Part shown: positions 57,501 through 64,000 of the stretch, piece by piece | Position numbering within the stretch: position 1 is the first letter of the stretch | How the letters are laid out: every line of letters begins with the position of its first letter | Assembly (NCBI GenBank): GCA_045837725.1 | Contig: JBEWZL010000210.1 | Location: forward strand, 55,037-119,036 | Direction of reading: 5' to 3' | DNA length: 64,000 nucleotides | DNA from: Vermamoeba vermiformis | Taxonomy: Eukaryota; Tubulinea; Echinamoebida | Position numbers and translations under genes: made by a program | The notes under the pieces: model-generated | The model's input: the letters and a program-made list of their open reading frames with translations, nothing else | The model's database searches: none | Told to the model about the DNA's origin: nothing

Positions 57501-57674
57501 TTGTTGTTTGCATCAAATAAAATATATATAAATCTTAAATAAAAATAATTGGTAGCCTTACGACTATATTTAAAAAAAGAGTAATCGAGAATCTTACGCG
57601 AAGTTTGTACGATTCGTTTATAGCCTGGTGCTGGCGGTGGAGGTGGCAGAGGCGCTAAAGGCGCCCTAGACTCC
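51565..57674 (-). CDS. BTB-BTB-ankyrin protein, first intron carries transposons
   Basis: Exon 1 (57674-57598) encodes a proline-rich start (PLAPLPPPPPAPGYKR). Exon 2 (54462-54149) carries the first BTB domain (LSDIEIFSD, FRCHQLVIYLNSPEL), exon 3 from 54092 the second (SDIKLNIKD, NCHRLFLAHS). Helical exons and ankyrin repeats follow (DNDQNTCLHLVC, NSEDLTAIQICLKD). The C-terminal half (51565 to about 52490) reads WALLYLLAFYSKEDP, MSDLWIFNYS and HDWEILTDKESLAANLI. I join both halves through introns with branch sites, but a second gene starting near 52490 is possible, with the ankyrin frame ending at 52606. Double-BTB proteins are often CUL3 adaptors. Intron 1 is 3.1 kb because two nested elements lie in it. 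Most other introns here are under 150 nt. Confidence 0.65.
55378..57409 (-). mobile_element. pogo-like (Tc1/mariner) DNA transposon
   Basis: The element is 2,032 bp, with terminal inverted repeats of about 47 bp starting GAGTGAGTC and differing at a handful of positions. Each end also holds two direct copies of GATTTTGTCCCAA, a likely transposase-binding pair. It carries one intact transposase frame. It is inserted into the right arm of a foldback element, so it is younger than that element. Flanking TA dinucleotides fit the Tc1/mariner target, within one base of uncertainty. Confidence 0.85.
55529..57241 (-). CDS. pogo/Tigger-type DDE transposase
   Basis: An intact, intron-free 570-aa frame encodes the transposase that cuts and pastes the element. 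The N-terminal 130 residues hold helix-turn-helix and CENP-B-like DNA-binding regions (NQQEKRLCSIILAFSASGI, WRGDHWFSNFL). The DDE core has NADESPCKF (first D), LLLDRHSTHLELTSI (second D) and LPAHTTHLLQPLDD (third D). A K/E-rich coiled segment follows. The C-terminus ends in a Cys-rich finger (TCSPC, CTSCNSYQVCKKC, HDEHAAEC). The start is MAKYENEIHEINQ. The uninterrupted frame and sharp TIRs suggest recent activity. Confidence 0.9.
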   Translation of the reverse strand: MAKYENEIHEINQRISENGETISEIIRDLTRNSPNKFETLRKAYQRAQKNKEKKHGNQMLTNQQEKRLCSIILAFSASGIALSRSVFISFVRKIFELPEDWRGDHWFSNFLIRNSDRISHAFGKDLDMGRVNSVTIDIIESFVKEYKRLLEEKSYTDDFIINADESPCKFTDGESSKILTSANSKKQGRLSTPKSHLRTILPFVAASGRVWMIVLIYKDMSQNGNEKKNSIPVTTELRYTRSTIPTYYATTANGFITNELWKQIIARLVERLSAFKQGQPALLLLDRHSTHLELTSINLLLDSDIQPLYLPAHTTHLLQPLDDVIFGSFKRKMRVKRDLERMRRLLTGETLHSVIEDIITEEKSNIFDKEVIKAGFRHTGIWPFDSALISKKFQNMYMFDTKPQLHTSEDEEVKAMALILKEALIPNQTKTPIKRVRANERNKLVTGQQLVIYAREKEEKELKEKEAKELAKKEREDKKRKREEEKEERQELVKRRKLDKQSDVISRTCSPCRRIYTKKHKFWVCTSCNSYQVCKKCQKRDIHDEHAAECGSDLSEERSDLASDEGELHD

Positions 57675-57923
57675 ATTAGGTATATAAAGAATAAAATTAA
57701 TAAAACAGGTTTGTGTTCTGCTAATTGCGCGGGATCTTTAATTGTCCTTGGCGAGTGAACTAATACTCGTCACTTAGCGTCGATTGGGCATAATCAGAGG
57801 TTTATTTGGGAGGATCCTGGTCGCTAGGCGATGAGGGGCCTAGGACGCGAGGTATACCCCAAAGAGTGATTGAATGGAGCGATTTAGGCCCCAAAAAGGA
57901 TATTTAGTAAAAATGGTTGGTGT

Positions 57924-58997
57924 TTATTGGTAAAGGGCAGCGGATGTGGCGGTCGATAAGGTCGCACAGCGATTCCAGAACTCCTTATCAAGCATAGCCA
58001 ATTCCACAGTGCGTGGAACTGCCAGCTTTTGATCCAAAGAGAATGAAATGTAGCGCCTGTACGCGTCCGAGACCCAGTCACCTTGAAGCTTCACCATGGT
58101 CTCAGAGACGCCCGCAAGAAGAGCGCAAGTAGCGCCACCTTTGCGAAGCGAGTGCCCTGAGAAGGAGTCGGCAGGTAGGCCCGCTAGGGAGCACTGCAGC
58201 TTGATGACTAACACGGAGTTAGTATGTAGGGAGGTGACAAGGTCACGTTATGAGTACTCACGCTTGTTGAGGTGCGAATGCACCAAAGGTGAGACTGAGC
58301 CGCTGGGGCCGCGGAAGAGGAATAGTGAGGTGCCGCACTGAGCGGGACAGAGCTCCCACATATCCCGTAAGGCTTGAACGGGGCACATAAAATTCCCTGG
58401 CATAAGTACCAACGGAATGTGAAGTGCCCGCTCGTTGAATTGGATCGTCTTTGTGCGCTGGAGGGAGATCAGGACCCCCTCAGCTGAAAGCGTCATGTTA
58501 TCGGGCGACACGTGGCGAAGACTGTCGAAATTTCGTTTGGTTTTCTGGACCAAGTTACTGGAACGTAAATAGGTCCAGAAACCAGTCACTAGCACCGCCC
58601 ATAGTGTTCGGTGAAGCGAGGACGACCAGTCCAGTGTAGCACGGACGCGGGTGAGCTCCACTGGCGTGAGGGGAGCCTTGCTGTTTGGCCGAGATCCGTG
58701 CACTCGGGCGACACCTTTGACTGTTGTTGACAGTGCAAAGGACTTCGTAGGGTCATCGACACCTTTTAACTTGTGGAAGGTGCCGATGTGCGAAAGGTAT
58801 GCTGAGATTGAGGACGCTTTGACCTCGTGGTTAGCCAGGTAAGCGACGTACTTGCACAGCGTATCCGTTGTAGCTGGGAAGAAGGGGAGATCTGAGAACA
58901 CGCAGAAACGAGCGAAAGCCAGCACTGCCAACTCTCGTGAGCGAGTTGTAGAGTCTGCGTAGGCTTTCGATTGAAGGAATTCAACCGTCAATGACAT
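57924..58997 (-). CDS. Tyrosine recombinase of DIRS-like element
   Basis: The block encodes a phage-integrase-type tyrosine recombinase used in place of an integrase. The N-terminal core-binding part is ELAVLAFARFCVFSD and VAYLANHEVKASSI. The catalytic part has GHSLRKGGATCALLAG, GDWVSDAYRRYISF and the tyrosine near its end. It is divided by what looks like one short spliceosomal intron around 58.2 kb; such introns have been reported in DIRS-like elements. It lies next to the 5' end of the BTB gene. Confidence 0.8.
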
Positions 58998-60465
58998 GAA
59001 CTGGGATCTCGGGGCATGGGCTCATGGATAAGCCGAGGTCAAGCAGGGGGCCGAAGTTGCGACGAGAGGCTGCGTCTGCGACAGTGTTGAGTCTTCCTTC
59101 GATGAATTTCGCCGTCAAATGAAAATTGAATGATGCTGAGATCCAGAAGAGATCTCGCAACATTCGCATGATCATTGCCGACTTGCTAGTGCCTTTGTTG
59201 ATAGAGGCAACCACCGTAGTATTATCGCTTGCTACGATAACACGCTTGTTTCGCCACTGGTGACGCCACTTGAGTGCTGCCAGGTACACGCTGAGCAGCT
59301 CAGTTTCGTTGATGTGCCACGAGCTCGTAGTGGCGCAGTGCAGGCGGACAATGAACTGGTCATCAAAGACTGCCGCGCATGCTATTCCTGAAGCATCAGT
59401 CTGTAGCCTGATGCTTGTGATAGGCACGTGATCCAGCATGACTGCGTGACCATTCCATGATGACGCAAAGTTGATCCACCACTGAATGTCTGCCTGGAAA
59501 CACGCGTTGAGGCGAACAGGGGCATTGTGAGACTCCACTAGGTTCACAGTGTTGATCAGGCGTCGCATGAACGTTCGCCCTCCTCGAATCACCTTCGCGG
59601 CAAAATTGAGGCGACCCACTAGTTTCTCGACGTCGCGCTTAATCGCCCACTGCATTCCTACAAAGGAATGCAGCAAGACCAAGATGTCATTGAGCTTATC
59701 AACCGGGACTGACAGTTGCCTGGCCACTGTGTCGATCACGATGCCAAGGAAAGTGACCACAAAGGCTGGTGGCACCACTTTCGCTTCGTTAATGTCAAAA
59801 CCTAGGTCTGTCAGGCAACGGCGAAAGGCTTGGAAGTCTCTTTCGGCGTTGGCAGAGGCCTCCTCCTCCGTGTCACCAACAGAAATGATCAGAAAGTCGT
59901 CCATGTAGGGCACGACATAACGCACATTATAGTGCTGTTTGGCGACTTTCGCAATGTAATTCGAAATTCTCCAGAATACGTACGGCGCAATGGAGAGGCC
60001 AAAGCACATGCGCAAGTCAATGTAGAACTTGCCATTCCATTCGAACCCTTGGAGGTCCCAGTGTGACGGGATGACAGGTACGTGACGAAAGGCGTTCTTG
60101 ATATCGAACTTTGACAGCTTGACGTATCGGTACTGACGGATGATGTAGACTGCGTTGTCCACTGATGCAAATTGAAAACGCCTGGGGTCTGTGAACGCGT
60201 TGAGTTGGGAGCCCTCCGGTTTGCTGAGGTCTGTTATGCGCCGCCATTTGCCTGGGCCTTTGGGGACTGCGCCTAGCGCATTCAACTTCCTGGGCATGAA
60301 AGGGACTTCGACGACGAAACCAGCATCGATTTCTTCTTGAACCTGAGCGTTCATGAACTCGTAACACTCGTGAACCGAGCTGTAGTTGGCCACTCTTGAG
60401 GGTGGCACAGTAACATCGGGGCCAACTATAGAAAGGCCACCACCTGGGCGAAACAACTCCAACAT
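58981..60465 (-). CDS. Reverse transcriptase and RNase H of DIRS-like element
   Basis: The 494-residue block has the reverse-transcriptase fingers and palm: ALGAVPKGPGKWRRITDLS, KFDIKNAFRHVPV, CFGLSIAPYVFWRI, and the active-site box YMDDF. RNase H follows (LQTDASGIACAAVF, ASDNTTVVASINKG, NTVADAASRR). It overlaps the start of the recombinase block by a few bases in another frame, which is normal for this group. Confidence 0.9.
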   Translation of the reverse strand: MLELFRPGGGLSIVGPDVTVPPSRVANYSSVHECYEFMNAQVQEEIDAGFVVEVPFMPRKLNALGAVPKGPGKWRRITDLSKPEGSQLNAFTDPRRFQFASVDNAVYIIRQYRYVKLSKFDIKNAFRHVPVIPSHWDLQGFEWNGKFYIDLRMCFGLSIAPYVFWRISNYIAKVAKQHYNVRYVVPYMDDFLIISVGDTEEEASANAERDFQAFRRCLTDLGFDINEAKVVPPAFVVTFLGIVIDTVARQLSVPVDKLNDILVLLHSFVGMQWAIKRDVEKLVGRLNFAAKVIRGGRTFMRRLINTVNLVESHNAPVRLNACFQADIQWWINFASSWNGHAVMLDHVPITSIRLQTDASGIACAAVFDDQFIVRLHCATTSSWHINETELLSVYLAALKWRHQWRNKRVIVASDNTTVVASINKGTSKSAMIMRMLRDLFWISASFNFHLTAKFIEGRLNTVADAASRRNFGPLLDLGLSMSPCPEIPVHVIDG

Positions 60466-60548
60466 AAACTCCCTGTCGGGGTCATTGTAGAGGTACCGCT
60501 GCCAGATGTGTAGCTTCGATGTTACTGTACTAGTAGGGGCCCTAATCT

Positions 60549-62018
60549 CTATGCCCGGTTGCCCCCAGGCGTGGCCGCTGAAGAATCCTGGCCGGACTGG
60601 CCTTTTGGGGCATCACTCTCTGAGCACTTGGACACAGGGTGGCCCCACTTCTTGCAATGAGAGCACCGATGCATGTGCACACATGATTCTCCATGCTTGC
60701 ACCTGTTCTTGTTGAAATTTCGGCAGATCTCGGGCGCTTGATTCTCGCCGCTGCGGCGTTTCACTCCCGAGTATACTGAGTATGACTGAGAGTTGCTGTG
60801 ACCCCTATTCAGGAGGTGCTCACGTTCAAGCTCCTGTGGCCTGGCACTCCACGAATGGAGGGTGCGACGCTCCATCGCCGTGCGGAACGCTTCGTCATAA
60901 GCCATCACTGTCTCCCACGTATGATTCTTGTTGAGCTTGTAAATCCAGCGCACATAGCTCACATAGTGAACGAATTCAGCGTCTGAGAGCCCTGGGCTTT
61001 CTCTGAGGCGGTCGCAGCAGCGCATCGCTGCCTCAAAGTACTCGCTCATCAGGGGAAGTGGAGCAGTTTTCCCATCCTTTACAGGATTGGCCAGCATTGC
61101 GTCAGTTTGAAGGCGAGGTGCCCAAATAGATTCTTTCTTCTTACTTGTAACCGCCAAAGACACTGGCAGCCGAGATCCGAGAGTGGCTGAAGGGCTTGCT
61201 TCATCTTCGGGCTGGACCCAATTGATGTAGTAGTTAATTGGGCCACGTGAGGCTGACGGGTCGATTGAGGCACCCTGATTTGACGTAGAGAGCTGCGGAT
61301 CGGCACTTGCTGCTCGATCTTGGGCGCCAGGAAAACCTGCTGCTTGCGTAGATTGAGGGGCTTTTGATGCCATAGAATTAACCCCCTCAATAAGTCTCTT
61401 GGCGTGGTCATCAACAGCTTTGTTCTTCGCGAGATCTCCCGGGCTAGGAACGGCAGATCTCACTTCTTGCGTGGTCACCACCGTCACTGGGGTTGCAGGA
61501 GCCGGGGTATTGGTGCTTGCCAATAATGACGGCATGATTTTAGACAAGGCATCCAAAAATAGCTGCATCTGCTTCTGCGCATCCGATGTAGCTTGAGTTG
61601 CTCCTTCGGGCTGGCCTGTAGGCGGTGGAGGAGGGCCTGATTGACCTTGTTTGTCATCACCCGTCAAGTCCATTGCATCTCCGATGGGCGGGGGGGTCAG
61701 ATCGGTGTTCCGAAGCAAATCCAAGAATTGATCTTCCGTTCTGTCAGTTCTAGACTCAGCAATCTCCAAAATTTCTCCCCAACGATCTTTGTTGCGGACA
61801 AAATCAGTGTCGTCGAAGTGTTCTTGCCGGTTCGCTAAACCAACCGCCAGCGCCAGGGATGCGTAGATCCGCAACTGCTGCAGATCTGCACTCTTAAGGG
61901 CATCTGACCAACGAGTAAGGCCTTCCAACGCCGTTATATAAGAAGATTTCTTATTATCATTTGAGCGTAGGAGAGTTAGGAACGTCGCAACAGACGGATG
62001 TCGAACGGGGGCTTGCAT
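60549..62018 (-). CDS. Gag-like protein of DIRS-like element
   Basis: The frame encodes a 489-residue nucleic-acid-binding structural protein. A variable, proline- and threonine-rich middle separates a helical N-terminus from a conserved domain of about 130 residues. The end carries a CCCH finger (CRNFNKNRCKHGESCVHMH) followed by a CCHC-like knuckle (CSHCKKWGHPVSKC), which is common in gag-like proteins of this group. It lies upstream of the reverse transcriptase block. Confidence 0.85.
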   Translation of the reverse strand: MQAPVRHPSVATFLTLLRSNDNKKSSYITALEGLTRWSDALKSADLQQLRIYASLALAVGLANRQEHFDDTDFVRNKDRWGEILEIAESRTDRTEDQFLDLLRNTDLTPPPIGDAMDLTGDDKQGQSGPPPPPTGQPEGATQATSDAQKQMQLFLDALSKIMPSLLASTNTPAPATPVTVVTTQEVRSAVPSPGDLAKNKAVDDHAKRLIEGVNSMASKAPQSTQAAGFPGAQDRAASADPQLSTSNQGASIDPSASRGPINYYINWVQPEDEASPSATLGSRLPVSLAVTSKKKESIWAPRLQTDAMLANPVKDGKTAPLPLMSEYFEAAMRCCDRLRESPGLSDAEFVHYVSYVRWIYKLNKNHTWETVMAYDEAFRTAMERRTLHSWSARPQELEREHLLNRGHSNSQSYSVYSGVKRRSGENQAPEICRNFNKNRCKHGESCVHMHRCSHCKKWGHPVSKCSESDAPKGQSGQDSSAATPGGNRA

Positions 62019-62249
62019 TTAATTGACAAATACAAGAAAAAATTAACAATAATATTGGCTCGCGTGTATACGGCGCACCAATATATATAACGATGATAAG
62101 GATGAGGATTGGGTTCGACTATGACGTTATTCGCCAAAACCCAGAGCACGTGTTATTTTTAGATCCACGTGCCGACCTGAAATCTCGCGTTCGTGATTTC
62201 TCGCTTCGTTCCACGCTTAATTCCTCTTAGTAATTACGCCTCTAACTAA

Positions 62250-64000
62250 ATGCTAAATTGGTTCAAATCAAATATTCTTAGTAAAATCAAATGGAGCAAT
62301 ACAGACGAACTCCGAAGCACGAATCAAAGGTCAGAGCTAACACCACGAGAAGAAAATCAAATCGAATCTGGCAACAAAATTGATAAAAGGAGCAGATTAG
62401 AGCAATTACAGCATTATAATTCCTCTGCACGTACAATAGCGTCGGACAAGTCTTTACCAGAATTAAACGAAGACGTATGGAGGCAAATAATTGCCGAGCT
62501 GCCGCTTGGCGGGCTTTCAGCGGTCCCTTTTGTTTCAAAATTATTCAACAAAATTTGGAATGATATGAAAATTGAAAACTCCGCTACTCTTCTTCAAATT
62601 TTTGGTAAGCTGAGCCCAACAGACGTCAGAAAATAATTAGATCTTGCTTACCACTTATTCAAGGCATTAATTGTACCTATTCCAAGCTTCCACAACACCG
62701 AAAATTAGTCGATGGATTTGGTACGTAGTGTTTTGAAGCAATCTAATCCGGATCATGTGACATGTCAGTTGCTATGACGTGCAACTAATCTCAGTTACTA
62801 GGAATGCTCTCACTATTAGAACGATCATTGAATTTACTGCACGCCAAGGATTACGATAACTTGTTGCTGGTTGTGCAGCGACTCAGGCGTTATTCCGCAA
62901 TGCTTTCCAGTGTTGCATCAAGCCTGCGCGAAAACAATCCTTTACTTGATGACAGTCTTCGAGTATTCTATTATGGTAATAATTGAATGCATTCAAGTGA
63001 CGGAAAATAGAATTGAAAATTTTTTTACTTAGACATGTCTCCTAATAATCACATTGTTGCCTATTGGGGTACTGACAGCGAGACCCCAAATGAAAGCTGT
63101 AAGTAGAATAATTATATTATTTCTGTGTTACAAGTGTCAAAAAAAATGTCACTCCGGATCCAGCCGGTAGACACTTGTCATAGCTATTGCCTACTTATTA
63201 TGATACAAATGAAGTACGCTACGTTGTTTGGCAAGAAGAACGGCCATTATGTTGACGTGACATACAAATGCAACCAAGACATGATAGCTGGCAGATCTAT
63301 CAAAAGAAACTTCTTTAAAATCGAGTTGAAGTCCCTCAACGATGAAAATCAATGCAAAGAGATCATTTTAAGCTATGCAGAAGTAGAATGTCAATCTGAA
63401 CTCGAGGGTGAGAATGAAACCCACATTCAAACGATATCTGATTGGCTTGGAGTCGGTTATAATGAGAACCCGAACAAGAGCTCCATATTTGAAATCATTC
63501 GTGATTTGGTTGTGCATCCAGAACGAGTCAAATTGGATGCGGATCACATGACACTTGAACAAGTCTTGCAATACTCCCTTAGAATATTTTTGAACGGAGA
63601 CATAAATTGGGAATATGAACTTGGTATTATGTCACTTCAAGCTTTTGCAAGACTAACTGCGCTCCGTCGGATCAAGGTATACCACGATCCGGATTATTCC
63701 GTTGTCATTGACTAACTCTCTGCAGAAATACCCCAAGCTAAGATCAATCGAAGCGATTAATATTGTTCGTGAGGTGGCTCGTGAAAACCAAGATAACGAT
63801 GGAAGTATCGCAAGCCGGGTGGTTGGAAGAAAACGAAAATTCGATCACATCTCTAACACTGAACCAAACGACACACAATATGAAAAGCCTCGAAAACGAT
63901 TAAAGCTGGTATGGTTGGTTGGCGTATGACTGCTCTTTTGTACTAACATTGTGTTGCAGGCTAAGAACAAAGAGGCTGGTGTGGCGCCGCAACCGACTTT
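62250..64000 (+). CDS. F-box protein, 3' end outside window
   Basis: Exons are 62250-62604, 62802-62975, 63033-63098, 63135-63676, 63726-63908 and 63960 to the edge. The N-terminus (MLNWFKSNILSKIKW) is basic. Near residue 75 an F-box reads LPELNEDVWRQIIAELP, then SAVPFVSKLFNKIWND. A helical and mixed region follows, with a long exon containing FLNGDINWEYELGIMSLQ. The C-terminal visible part is basic, with two clusters (GRKRKF and KPRKRLKL) that fit a bipartite nuclear localisation signal. The frame continues past the window edge. It is likely a nuclear SCF adaptor. It belongs to the same broad F-box set as the genes at 12.8, 13.5 and 35.3 kb. Confidence 0.65.

Larger units (their letters stand above)
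57924..62018 (-). mobile_element. DIRS/Ngaro-like tyrosine-recombinase retroelement, coding core
   Basis: The element has three coding blocks in the order gag-like, reverse transcriptase plus RNase H, and tyrosine recombinase, with no integrase or aspartic protease. That order is typical of DIRS-like elements. No methylase domain is seen between RNase H and recombinase, which points to the Ngaro side of the group. G+C is clearly higher than in host genes. The coding core looks whole, with no obvious breaks, so it is young. The outer ends and their split or inverted repeats were not located, so the true element extends somewhat beyond this span on both sides. Confidence 0.85.

Noticed and set aside
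59549-60367. Secondary frames inside the reverse transcriptase block
   Set aside because: The RT/RNase H frame explains the region; the others show no family motif.
1-64000. tRNA, rRNA or CRISPR arrays
   Set aside because: I looked for B-box-like GTTCGANNC with a matching A box, rRNA-like stretches and evenly spaced direct repeats, and found none.

Overview
The window is nuclear DNA of an intron-rich, unicellular eukaryote of roughly 38-40% G+C. Genes are densely packed on both strands. Introns are mostly 45-250 nt, start GTAAGT/GTACGT, and usually carry a CTAAC-type branch site 10-20 nt before the AG. SH2 domains, a Cbl-type phosphotyrosine-binding module, alkaline ceramidase, COG6, PEX16, many F-box genes and a DIRS-like retroelement together suggest an Amorphea protist, most likely an amoebozoan. 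This is inference, and I cannot name a species. Exon limits were worked out by hand from reading frame, splice signals and protein similarity. Multi-exon genes are given as one span with exons in the text.

Layout. 1-954: end of a leucine-rich-repeat gene. 1092-2937 (-): serine carboxypeptidase. 3041-6143 (+): COG6. 6299-6993 (+): ribosomal protein eL43. 7305-9762 (+): NOP56. 10293-12722 (+): exon-modular LRR protein. 12784-14237 (+): two tandem F-box-like genes, the first damaged. 14479-18135 (-): AAA ATPase with a C-terminal Cys/His motif. 18437-20317 (+) and 20615-22394 (-): two convergent coiled-coil genes. 23544-25120 (+): Rieske sterol 7-desaturase-like oxygenase. 25333-26772 (-): unknown. 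27024-28701 (-): DUF4246 protein. 28979-30620 (+): PEX16. 30838-32667 (+): nucleotidyltransferase-like protein. 32865-35089 (+): secreted MRH-like protein with a compositionally extreme 1-kb block in an intron. 35271-39119 (+): large F-box protein. 39731-41358 (+): alkaline ceramidase. 41745-41978 (+): SAM-like small protein. 42849-47711 (+): GTPase/Cbl-TKB/SH2/UBA fusion. 47916-51488 (+): HPS6-like protein. 51565-57674 (-): BTB-BTB-ankyrin gene whose first intron holds a foldback element with a pogo-like transposon inside it. 57924-62018 (-): DIRS-like tyrosine-recombinase retroelement. 62250 to the edge (+): F-box gene.

Most genes look like unrelated housekeeping or trafficking functions placed side by side (Golgi tethering, peroxisome biogenesis, ribosome biogenesis, lipid metabolism). 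No operon logic is expected. The strongest novelty candidates are the RING-less Cbl-like protein fused to a small GTPase domain, the T-depleted C-rich block at about 33.6-34.6 kb, and the nested transposon palindrome in a BTB gene intron.
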